Source: Spirodela intermedia
Taxonomy: Eukaryota; Streptophyta; Magnoliopsida; Alismatales; Araceae
Reading direction: 5' to 3'
Length of the DNA stretch: 64,000 nucleotides
NCBI GenBank assembly: GCA_902729315.2
Contig: LR746272.1
Coordinates: 10,038,327-10,102,326, forward strand
Every line of letters begins with the position of its first letter. The first letter of the stretch is position 1. Position numbers and translations under genes: made by a program. This document shows, piece by piece, positions 48,176 through 59,600 of the stretch. The notes below the pieces were generated by a model. It was not told the origin of the DNA. It ran no database searches and saw nothing but the letters and a program-made list of their open reading frames with translations.

Positions 48176-51100
48176 TTACACTGGACATGATTTGGAGAGA
48201 TGATCGCATCCCTTGTAGACCTCCAAGCCGGGCCGCTGTAGCTCCTCCTCCTTGAAGCATACGCAGCGCTTGCTCATTCTTCCAGTCAAGGCGATCTCGA
48301 ATGGCCTCTGGACCAGCCTCGGATACCCAGAATCGCACCAGACCTAATAAGAAGGGCACTTAATCGTTCGATACAATCTATGACGGTTGTCGGAATAGCA
48401 GCCACGCACGGTGATGAAGCCTACCTCCCCTCCATCTCTCTCACTCCATTTCGAGTTGCAACTGGGGAGCTTGTCCTCCTCGAGTTTCTGTTTCTCTAAA
48501 AGCTGAGCACCACGGGCGGCTTTTGCCTCCACCCCTTTTAGATATTTGGTGGGGTTTCCAGAGTTATCATAGTATCGGCCAATAAGCTTGCCAACAAAGC
48601 TGGAAATTCAAATAAAAATGGAAATTTTTAGATACCAAAATAATGACCCAAATATTCCCACACTATTGCTTCAATGCGATCCACCTGAATTTTGCAGACT
48701 TTTACAGGGATATTCCGATGACTATGGTAGAATTGATCTGCACTTTATTAACCCCATTCTATGAGATAAATTATTAATAGTCCTACATAGGGGACAATTT
48801 CTAGGTTTTTCCCCATCCCATTTAGGGCCAATGGAGGCATCCACAGGGCTATATTTGAATGAAGTTTGAAACCATTAGACATCCAGATAATGTCAATGTC
48901 ACTGAAAAATACTTTAATCAATGGAAACGGAACTGTGATGCAGGGAGGCAATCTTCAGAGAATGCTAGATCAATTTCTTGAAGGCCTAAATAGTTGTACG
49001 AATGAAAGAAGGACATCATAATATCTGTAACTTACACATAGGTTCTCATGTAGAAACCCCGCCAGTCAACAACACTTTTCATCTGTAATGAAGAGTGATT
49101 AAAACATTATGAAGTAGAAATGATGAGAAAAAGAGAGGGCACTGAAAGAGGAAAAAAAGGGGGAAGATTATTTCTCAAGTCTTTCACGTATGTTCTCAAG
49201 TTGTCGCAGTAATGTATACACTAAACATGTGACAAATTTATTTTTGTGAGAACCCATAATTTCTGTCAGGAAGAGCTGGTTTGCTAACTTAGAAAGTTTC
49301 CCTTCTGTGATTGTATTCCAGGCTATGAAAAAAAAATCATTACCTTTTACCAGGGGCAATGAAGTATTTTTGACGTTTTAAGATATGATCCAGAGTATGT
49401 TCATCCATATTAGTTTCTTTTGATTGTTTCTGGGGTGGGGGGCCTGAGGAGCGACTCTCCTCATTCATATGCAATCTTCATTTCATCAGTATCATGTGGA
49501 TTACAACCTCCAAAGTTCATTACCTCGACACTGGACAAGCCACGCAATGAGTCAGTTAGGCCATCCCCTGATTAAAAAAAATGAAAAAATTCAGTCATAA
49601 ATTAGTTGTGTCAAATACATTAGGGATCCTCATACTTGTAAGGAGAAAATATAGTTAAAAACATTCAGAATTTCTATATATAAGATACATCAAGAAAAAA
49701 TAATCATCTTAATATGTCAGAAGATTTAAGTAAGATAGAAAAGGCATAAGTAATCATTATGTATGCCCAAGAGAAGATGATAAACTAGAAATAATTATTT
49801 CATTGCAATGTCAGATAATTTATTGCGGTTGATCAGATCAAGAAAGGTTTAACATCCCATTGAAATGTAAGAACACGTAAGAAATAATGGCAGAAAGGCA
49901 CATAAGGGGGCATTAGGTAGACATTTTTTCTATGTAATTGCACTTCTTGCATGCCATCTGTTTTAATTGGTTTGGTTGTTATTAAGTAACGGCATAATCA
50001 GTAATCATAATCATATAATACATACAGTTTTTCATACCTGTAAAATTTCCTGAAACAAATGCTCTTGATGCATCCCTGAAATCCAAACCAAGAAAAATGC
50101 GGGCTCACATGAGTTGACATGATGAAATCCTGAATCGGTAACTAAATTACAGCACTATTTTCAATTTACAATATCCAAGCCCCCTTAAGGAAAAGCAGAT
50201 AAATTTAAAAATTCTGATGATTCAGAAGACGCAGTCTATAAATATTGGTCAGTCGGATTAACACCATTTCACACTAACAGGAGGTATGAGTCTTTGACAG
50301 AGCTTACATACGCGTCACGGAAAAGTAACCCCAATTTGAGGAGGAATCGTTTGTGAAGCTGGAAAAGTATCACGCCAGAAGCAGACTCAGGTTTAAGAAA
50401 ATATATCTACCCTTCTTATGAGCCCTTTGATATCCACGGGCAATTCAAGCGGGAAAGGATTGTTTGCTGAAGACTACAGCCACTTATGAGGGACTAGATG
50501 AAATTCTTGGACCGTGAAATTCAAAAGGAATAAAAACGAACTAGAAGGAGCATCCCCGGCATAAATGCCGAAAAACATAGATGAAGAGCATCATCAAATC
50601 CTGGAGGTACCGCTCCTTTGCATTGGAGGCTGGAGTCATGATCTCGATTGGCGCACAAGCTCATAGTAAACACTATGCTAGTATGTCAAGTCTCAAACTA
50701 AAAAAATGCAATTAGGAAACCAACGATACCTTCCAGATTTCTAAACTAAATTGAGATCTCTTTTTCCTTTTTCCTAGTCTATGGTCCAAATCATCACAGG
50801 TAATAGTATTGCCTGGCATTCTTTTAACTTGGTGCATTCAGGGTACCATGGAATCATGAGATAAAACGAAACAAAAACAGTTCATCCTTAATTCTCAAAA
50901 AATCCGAAAAATGTTCTTGCATGGAACAACACCGCAATCCACAAGCAGATGGTCAGCAACTTCATTCCTGAGTGAGGAAGCATCCACCTATTGACACTTT
51001 AGAAAACAATATTCTAATTTCAGATGCAACGCTTTCACAATCGGCATCCCTCATCTTCAGAAGTTGATAAGAGACTATATTTCGAAGTATTTACTTATCC

Positions 51101-52563
51101 ATCGCCCCAGAGCTTACATTGAGTTGTATCCCATGACTGGTCTTGTTTTAATTTTCTTTTAGATATTTGATAGAGCACTAAAAACCTTCCCATCCAAAGA
51201 CTCTTCATCATAACATTTGTCTTCCGGCATTGCAATGCTCTTCCTTTGCCCATCTGATATCCCAAGGACACACCAACATAAATTTAGTTACTTTGATGGT
51301 GCCTCTTTGAACAGGTGCTATGTTCTACACAGGTGGTATGTTCTTCCATATTCCAAAACATTTGCACGACAACCTTCAAATATATAAAATGGGTAAAACG
51401 AAGAAAATTTCTCCCAAAATATTCGTTCTTTAAAATAAGGCTTCAAACATAAAAATATAATCAGACTATTTTCGGAATAAAACAATTTTTTGCAGTTATA
51501 CTTAGTCACACTTTCCCGTTTGCGACACCTCAAAGACTTCCCATTGGGTAAGCTTCCTTATGCATCTTCTCGCGGAGTTTACCCATGTTTATTCCATAAA
51601 TAGTATAGTAGTGTATTTCGACCAGAAGAGAAACAAAAACTTCACACCTGGCTAAGCGCTTAGAAGTTCTCAGGTTCAGTTTGGCCACAGTATCAAATTG
51701 CCGCGACCAAGTAGAGCCCATTTCGCATCAGGCCAGGTTGCTCTACTCAGAAATGAAATCGATACGGGTGTTGGAACTGCCGACCCAAGCATTACCGAAG
51801 CTAAAACTAATGCCCAAGAAAAGTAAGATAGATAATATAACCAGGACTTTGGAAGAAAGTTTACAGAACAAAAGAAAGATTCAGGCGCACCCAACGACCA
51901 GAGAAAGATGAAAACGCGGCAAATAACATACGAGGCAGGTTGAGTCGTCACTAACCTCCCTGCGAAGTGATGGTAGCCCCCTCCCGGGCCATAGTGTGAT
52001 CTACCCTTTGTCACATCAAAGACAGAACTGCAGTCCAGGAAAAACATCCGATCCTCCTTAAGCCAATCAATTAAACAGGGAATTTTCCAGATCGCGGAAA
52101 AAATAAAATTCGAAAGAAGAGGAAAGGAGAAAAATACCCCAATATGCCTAACAGTATAGGTGTTCCTTCATCCGTTCCATTGTACAAGACGATCTCATCG
52201 GTGGTCCAAAGCCTCTAATGGTAACGCAGAAAGGAAGAAATGAACAAGAAGTAAAAGGAATCTATTAGACTATGCAATGAATTCTCGAAAATATCAGATT
52301 AACCGAGGGATTTGTCAGCAAAGAGTTGTGTTGACTCTAAAGTGAATCGAAAGGGACATTCCCGCATATTGGAAAAGGAAATTCCCCACGAAATTTATCC
52401 TAGGACTATCCAGGCTGCACATGGTCTGAAGAACATGAAAGAGACTCACCTGCCGGGTCGGCTTCTTGTACGTGTAGCCTACGAGGGCAGCAGTAATCAC
52501 AACGGCGACCGACAACACTGCGAGAGATGCGGGAGAAGTGGCCAGCTTCCACAGTGACCTCAT
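48176..52563 (-). CDS. MAPR4: MAPR4-like membrane-associated cytochrome b5-domain protein
   Basis: Membrane-anchored haem/steroid-binding-type protein of the MAPR family, plant member 4. Eight exons on the minus strand: 52563-52450, 52214-52138, 52027-51956, 50075-50038, 49567-49524, 49082-49036, 48599-48425, 48343-48176. They sum to 735 nt (244 aa). N-terminal hydrophobic anchor about residues 12-30. The cytochrome b5-like domain runs from TDEIVLYNGTDEGTPILLGILG through SVFDVTKGRSHYGPGGGYHHFAGRDASRAF to GLTDSLRGLSS; the Tyr/Gly-rich loop supplies the MAPR ligand region. A Cys-containing tail (LPSCNSKW, VWCDSGYPRLVQRPFEIALTG, KRCVCFKEEELQ, KGCDHLSKSC) is specific to this subgroup. An upstream in-frame ATG at 52611 would add 16 residues. 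Exons 4-6 are only 38, 44 and 47 nt and easily missed by gene finders. Confidence 0.93.
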
Positions 52564-52807
52564 CCGTCCGTCTCCGTCAAGCCCAGACCTTCGAAAAGTC
52601 CTCCCGTCCACTTTGCAGACGAGAGACCAGGAGAAAGCCCGCGCAGCAGGGCGAGCCTAGCGCGGAGTCTCTCTCTCTCTCTCTCTCCTCTATCACTCTC
52701 TCTCCTCCCTCACTTTCTCTCCTATTTCTCCTCTATCCCTCTCTCTCTCTCCCGCCCCCCCCCGCCCCCCCCCGTTCTTCTCTCTTTTGGGGACGATATA
52801 AATCCAA

Positions 52808-52932
52808 GGCCCATCACTGGAGCCTCTAACTGGGCCAACTGTTGTACCTGGATCGAATCCTGAGCGGCCCAAAAAACAATCCATATTGGGCCCTAGTGGC
52901 CCGTAAATGAAGTTCATATCAGATACTGGGCC
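52808..52932. promoter_or_regulatory. Cluster of five TGGGCC site II-type motifs upstream of MAPR4
   Basis: TGGGCC or its complement occurs at 52808-52813, 52831-52836, 52866-52871, 52887-52892 and 52927-52932, 245-370 bp upstream of the MAPR4 start codon. Site II elements bind TCP factors and mark constitutive or proliferating-cell expression. A TATAAAT in plus orientation at 52797-52803 could instead drive rightward transcription. Confidence 0.5.
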
Positions 52933-54198
52933 CCAGCGGGATTCACAAGATCGGCAGCCCACCTACCCCACCGACATCCAAATCTCCCTCCAATTGAACG
53001 AACACTACAGTGCAGACCACATGCTCGACCCGTCGGCAAGTGACTCAGCCACGTGACTCAGCCGCCGCCCTTCCTGCCGGAGCAGGCAGATTCTGGTGCC
53101 GCCGACTGCTTCGATGGCCTGCCGGAGGAGACGCGCCGCACCCACCATTCTGCGGGGCCTCGCCGAAATGCCCCTCCTCTTCTTGCCGGGGAAATCCTGC
53201 CAGCTGCTCACTCCGGCGGCCGATGTCTCTTGGAGCCTCTCTATCCATCGCTCCGGCATGAGGAATCTATCTGTCGGTGAAGCAAAATAGCTCCGAGTGG
53301 GGGCCATCCCGTACGACGTTTGCTTGACCATGTCTGCCTGCGGCAGTCACATGCCCGTCTCCGGCGTGAGGCATCGTATTCGTAGTTTCATCGTCTTCTT
53401 TTCACTTTCCCCTCGGGAATATCTTCGCTCCGAGGGAATAAGCTACGACCGCGCGTGCTTCACGAATCGCGTCGGCGCTGATAAGGAAGACAACCGCGCT
53501 AGGCCGGGCACGGGTCACCTTCCTCACATGCGGTGACTCTCCCTCCGAGGGCATCTTCTTCTTGCTCCGTCGTTATCCGATAAGGAGGGGAGAGGGGAGA
53601 AGGGCCCCCTCGAAGGGTCCCTCTCAGAGAAGTCTCCGTCGACCGGTCTTGATTGCGGCCCCGGAGATGGATAAGAAGGAAACCGGTAGACTGCCCCGAA
53701 GAAAAATAATTTAGCAGCGCGAGGCGATCCCATGTGCTCGGCGGCCGGCCGCCCCCTCGCCGCCTCCTGCACGTAATCCAAACCCGCGAGTGGGAGAAAT
53801 GGACGGGACCCTAGAGAGGAACATAGGCGAAAACAACCGGGGGAGGGGGGGAGGGGGGGACGCGAATTCCGGGCACGGCTGAGGTCAGTTAGGGTTGGGA
53901 AAGTCTGAGATGCAGACGCTGTTCATTCGTTTCCCGTGGAAGTCTGCCGGACTGAAGACCGTGAAGCGAGAACGGCCGTGGCTGGCCCCAGTGCGGTGGT
54001 TGGAAAGGACAAACCAAAGAGGATTTTCCTGGGTCGGCCTTGAAAGAGAATTCAGGAAGATCTCTCCCACAGTGACGACTCTTCTCCCTCCCCCCGACAA
54101 GTCGTCGGTCGCAAGCACGTATTTCTCGTGCATTAAAATTCACCATAAGTACCTCAGATATCTTCTCTGTATCCCAGAGAAAAAGAGAGTAGAGATAG

Positions 54199-54241
54199 AG
54201 AGAAAGAGAGAGAGAGAGAGAGAGAGGGAGGGAGAGAGAGA
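54199..54241. repeat. GA-rich microsatellite
   Basis: Imperfect (GA)n with AAAG and GGGA interruptions. Non-coding context. Confidence 0.9.
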
Positions 54242-55163
54242 GGCTCTGTCGAATAGAGAAATGCACGAGTCTAATCCTCCTTGACACCCCAAGACTCTCG
54301 AGTAACTTTCAGATAATGACCCGGGCTAAATCTTTTTATAGTTCCCACTCTGGTCAGCGGGGAACCATTGTCTCCCTTGGAGGCGCGCGTGGAGGTTTCG
54401 GTGACGCGGCGCCGACGAGTCCGCAACGTGCCGATGACTCGGCCTGACGGTGGCAGCACACCGCGCCACGCCGGCGCCACGGCATCCTCCTCCTCGAATC
54501 GAATAACGGCCGTGCCGGCGGCACGGCACTGTCCTCGACGGTTACCTGCGAACCAGAGAGCGGGTCTGCGGCGGCAGCTGGCTTAGCCGGAGAGAAGCCG
54601 GATGCGTTGGATTCGCCGTGGCAACGTGCCGCAGGCAGCGGATCGGCGTCGTACGGTAGAAGGAAGCCGCGCGTTACCGAGGCGGCATCGCCTCCGTCGT
54701 AAGGGTCTTTTCTTCTTTCACAGCCCCTCGCCGGCGATTCACCGCTGCCTCGCCGGCGGGGACACCGGGTCGTGGCAATTTTATGCCGTGGGGACTGGAG
54801 ACACCGGTTTGGTTCGGAGGAGAAGCGCTCGTGACCGGCTGATCACGTGACTCCATCCACCGTCAGCGCTGAGTGGATCCAATTTTGGGGGTGGGGCCCG
54901 CCTTTGAATGGTTTATCGCTTGACATTAAAAGTATTATGGCGTCGGCACACGTACCTTCAGGAGTGCCCCTGTCGTTCGCCACGTCATCTGGGCCCGTGG
55001 GCCCCGCAGAATCGGACGACGATTTCCGGATACCATGACGGCGCTCTCTCCCTCTCGACGCAAATCTTTGACCCAGATTCTTCACGAACGAATCCAGGCA
55101 CGGCCACCTGTCCCGGAGAAGGGAACCCGTCTGGGTCTTCCGGGCTCGACCGGCTCCGTCAGG

Positions 55164-55385
55164 TCTCTCTCTCTCTCTCTATCTATCTATCGATCTATCT
55201 CTCTCTCTCTCTGCCTATCTATCTCTCTCACTATCTCTCTCTTTCCCTCTCTCTCTCTATCTATCTATCGTTCTATCTCTCTCTCTCTCTGCCTATCTAT
55301 CTCTCTCACTATCTCTCTCTTTCCCTCTCTCTCTCTCTCTCTATCTATCTTTATATCTCTCTCTCTCTCTCTATCTATCTCTCTC
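55164..55385. repeat. CT/CTAT compound array containing a 78-bp tandem duplication
   Basis: Pyrimidine-rich array of CT and CTAT units. Positions 55181-55258 and 55259-55336 are two copies of a 78-bp complex unit that differ at one visible base (CGATC versus CGTTC). The flanks are simpler CT repeats. Confidence 0.9.
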
Positions 55386-56308
55386 TGTCGCGTGGTCACG
55401 CCGTCAGAACGGCCACGAGCAATGAATACACTTGCCCTCCCCAGCAAGGCGATCCTCGTCTTCGACTCGGCATCGCGATGTACGAGAATCATAAAAAATG
55501 GGTGTGCGTACTCGACGTATTATTCACATCATTCCGTCGCGCGAGATATCTCTCTCACTGGGAGAACGGGGACAGTTGACTGCAATCAGGATGACGACAA
55601 CCCAAGCGCAGGATGCCGTCACGTGACGCCTTTGACGATAATTTATTGCGCGAGAGATGGATTGCGGCGCGTCATTTTGACCTCAGATCATCCCGCTACT
55701 AGTTTTCCCCGCTTAGTTTGACGTCGGGCGGCGATTTGGGTTCATCTCGCAACCTCTAAAAATCGGCCCTTTATGTGCTAACTAAGCTCGTCGGATGTTC
55801 TTCTCGTGAGCGTATGCGGGTTGCATGATCTATCCAGACAGAGAAATCCTCGCACGCCTGCCACTTGAGAACCCAAGTGGACGTAAATTCGCCTTCTTTT
55901 TTTTTACCATGTTTGCATTTATCGTGTGAATAACCCGATTTTAAAAAAATACTAATATTGGAATTTATTATAATGCGCATGATTTATATAAGTCGAGCGC
56001 GAGTAGATTAAAGTTGGAAGATAGCAAAAGATTTTATGTCATATTTTTTAAGAACCGGAGTCGAATAATTTGTTTCCCACGAAGTGTTTGGAAGCCAGAG
56101 TAGAAAAATGTGCCAGCATGAGGGAGCCCATCCTCGTCGGCGCCAACGAGGCGGTGAAGCCGGGCGTGGCACGTGCGGGGTGGAGTTTATAGCATGCGTG
56201 TGATAAAACCGTCGTCCTTATAGATTTCAAGATCCGACCTTTCTCCCGAGCCGCGACCTACAGTGGAGAGAGAACGATAGGGGGAGAGGGGATTGGGGAG
56301 GGGTTAGG

Positions 56309-56317
56309 CTATAAAAC
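56309..56317 (+). promoter_or_regulatory. Candidate TATA box of CTPS
   Basis: CTATAAAAC about 310 bp upstream of the CTPS start codon, followed by a CT-rich stretch. It would leave a leader of roughly 285 nt, unless a leader intron is present (possible acceptor near 56602). Position and motif only. Confidence 0.45.
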
Positions 56318-56627
56318 CCCTCGTTCCGCCGCTCTTTTTCCCCGCTCCCAATCCCACGAGTGCCCTCCCGCTCCTCCCTCCCTTCCTCTCTGAGGTCGAT
56401 AGTTCGGCCGAATAGCGGAGAAGGCACAGAGAGAGGGGGAGAGGCATCGGCGGCAACTGCGTCCTGAGCCTGTACCTCCCTGGTCGGGGACTTCGCTCGG
56501 TGGGTTTAACTTCTCTCTTCGCAGCGGTGGTGCCGCCGCTGCGGCGGCGCTTGTCGAGGGGCACGCTGGTCTGATGCTTGTTTTTTGCGGTGGCTTGTTC
56601 AGGGCGGGGTGAGCGTGTCTTGGGAAG

Positions 56628-59600
56628 ATGAAGTACATCCTGGTTACGGGGGGGGTGGTGAGCGGTCTGGGCAAAGGGGTGACTGCGAGCAGCATAGGCG
56701 TCCTCCTCAAGGCATGCGGCCTTCGTGTTACTTCCATCAAGATTGGTCAGCGATTCCTTTCACTCCTTTACCTCCCCCGTCCACGTATCCGTGGATCTCT
56801 GTTGCTGGCTCTTCTCGCTCCTTTCCTTTGTTCGTCCTTCTTTGTTCGTGGAAGCTTTTCTTACTCCTTGGGTAGCTTTTTTTCCCCTTAGGATCAAGAA
56901 GGGTTTCCCTCGGGGTAAACTTCTATGCATGCCTGTCAACCCATTGCACGCAACGATCTCCTGGGACCGACGCGGCAGCCCTCCTCTATTTTTGTCTTCT
57001 CGTCGTCGCCCGCCCTTCTTTACGTCCTCTTCCTTTTGGTCTTGTTTTACATTTGCTTCGGATTTTTTCTTCGTGGGTTTAAGGTGCTTTTGCGTGTCTA
57101 AAGTTTATTCTCGTTTCTTATTGCGAGACGGGATATGTACGACCATGTTCTCTCTCGCTTTTATTATAGGTGTTCCGTTCCTTTCTTGCCAATTGTTTTT
57201 CCTCTGGGATCATCACGGCCAACGGGTCATCCTTCTACCCAGGTCTTCTGCGTTTCGTGGGAAGGATTTTATTATTCATTCGTTTGCGGAAGTCTGCGGT
57301 TCCTTGACTGACCATCGTTTTATTTAATTCGTACGTTATTTGTATTATATTTTTTCTCATTCGCGACTGGGGTTTGCTGTTTTTTGGTCCGTCATGTGAA
57401 AGGTCACTGGCTATCTAGGAAAATCTCTGTTCATCATCGCTTCATATATGTCCATGTTCTTTCATATTAAAGCCCGGGTTTTCTTCTCTGGGAAGCGTCT
57501 CTTTCCACGAAAACACGAACGCTGTCTCGATGTTCGAGGGTTGAGAGGTTGCCAAGAAGGCGCGTATCGTCCCCGTTTTGGGGATCGATGTTCGACAAAG
57601 TATCGATCTTTGTGCCGCTGAGCTCACTTTTAGCGACGCAGAGAATGAGTGTTTGTGTTGTTTACCCATCTTATTTCAGCATGGGTTCCTTTCGATGTTT
57701 GAAGTACATGTTATCTCCCGGAACGGGGGGAATATCCTTCTCCCACCGTTTAACATTCTGGTTATATCTCCTCGAGGGGCAGGAATGGCAGGGGCAAAAG
57801 CTCTTCCTGTTTCAGAGACGAGCTTTATGTTGACTCTTAGTAGCTCCAGTATATCGTTTTTATTTCAAGGTTCTAACTCCAATAATCTGACGTCATGAAA
57901 TTCTCCTTCCCATACTGTACATCTGGAGATATCGTGATTAATTTCTGAAGGAGAAGTACGCTTATGATGTGCAACTTCTGTGCAGATCCATACCTGAACA
58001 CTGATGCAGGAACCATGTCTCCTTTCGAACATGGGGAGGTTTTTGTGTTGGACGACGGTGGTGAGGTAGTTGGACCCTCGGATGCTTACTTAGTCTCAAT
58101 ACAGTTTGTGCTATTAATGCCCATCATTATTTTCCTCAGTCTTGCTAATAATGATTAGGATAGTGGCAGCTTTCTCTTTACCTGTGAGGCTGCTCCTTTG
58201 TTTTATTATATACATGGTAAGCAGTGATTTAGTTCGGTGTTTTATGATCTGTGTGCTCATGGGTTTTGGGTTTTTATCTTCTGGTCCTCTCAACTTTAGC
58301 TTCCCAGAGTGATCATTCTTCTCTAATTTAAAGTCAACTGTTGATCTTTCCAAAGTAGATGCTTTTAGCATGCTGACATATCAAATCATCGTGTAGATTT
58401 AATTTATTCTTTCTTTATGAAGGTGGACTTGGATCTTGGAAACTACGAGAGGTTCCTTGATATTAAGTTAACTCGTGATAACAATATCACCACTGGAAAG
58501 ATCTATCAGGTACATGTGATGCAATTTCGTGAGGAATATGTCGTGCAATAGTAATGCATCTTTTAATCTCTACGATCTGCCTTCTTCTGTGATTTTTCTC
58601 GCCACTTAGGCCATGCTCTAATCTTCCTCAACCTTGTTGCCTCTACAGTTTGTTATTGACAAGGAGAGGAGAGGAGATTATCTTGGAAAAACAGTTCAGG
58701 TTTGTCTCATGACGGAGATTGTCTTGGAAAAACAGTTCAGGTTTTCATACCTTGAAGCTGTCTCATTCATGGTGTTTCTCTCTACCCATCAGGTTGTTCC
58801 CCATATAACCGATGCCATTCAAGAGTGGATTGAGCGTGTAGCCATGATTCCCGTGGATGGGAAAGAAGGCCCTGCTGATGTCTGTGTGATAGAACTCGGT
58901 GGAACAATCGGTAACACCATCTCTCTCCCAGATGGTTTTATAACTTTGCCATCTCATCTGTATGGTCAACGTTTTCTATATAGCTTTAGAAAACCATGGA
59001 TTTTCCGTGTCATACTAACAATGACGTTTTTGGCACAGGTGACATCGAATCGATGCCCTTTATTGAAGCTTTGGGCCAGTTTTCATATCGCGTAGGTAAA
59101 TATTATCGGCAAAGCCATCTGTGAGAGCTGGGGAGACTAAAGATCATTCTTTCTTTCCCTTTATGGCGGTCTCTTCTGTCTGATTCTTAGGTCCTGGGAA
59201 CTTCTGCTTGGTCCATGTCAGTCTCGTTCCAGTCTTGAACGTGGTCGGTGAGCAGGTAGGCAGTGATGATTGTGCAGACTGCATATTTTTGGAAATAGGA
59301 AAGCAGGGGTCACAGCCTCTTGGTTTTGACCGGCTTTTATCTCACTTGCAGAAAACTAAGCCCACTCAGCATAGTGTTCGGGGGCTCAGAGGACTGGGAT
59401 TGACGCCAAACATATTGGCTTGCCGCAGTGCCAAGGTGTCTCCTTGACCTTTTTCTGTTTGACATGTTTTGGCATTGCACTAGCTGGCCCCCACTGACTT
59501 TCTGTGAAACTGTGGATAGGCTCTGGACGACAATGTGAAAGGAAAGCTGTCACAATTTTGCCATGTTCCGGTACCCAAAGATCTGAATACCCACTGATAT

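Larger units (their letters stand above)
52564..56627. other. Divergent interval MAPR4 / CTPS, 4 kb
   Basis: GC-rich on the whole and without a recognised gene. It has the MAPR4 leader with CT and C runs (52668-52773), a cluster of site II motifs (listed), several GC-rich short frames (for example 53005-53331 minus, 108 codons), GA repeats at 54199-54241, the large CT/CTAT array at 55164-55385, and the CTPS promoter. Confidence 0.5.

Noticed and set aside
52848-52862. GGATCGAATCC, near a tRNA B-box
   Set aside because: No A-box or cloverleaf could be built upstream.
53005-53331. 108-codon minus-strand frame upstream of MAPR4
   Set aside because: GC-rich, no recognised motif, several comparable frames on the other strand; not enough to call a gene.
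54908-55721. Plus-strand frames of 223 and 228 codons across the CT/CTAT array
   Set aside because: Open only because CT repeats lack stops in any frame; the product is Ser/Leu/Tyr/Ile repeats.
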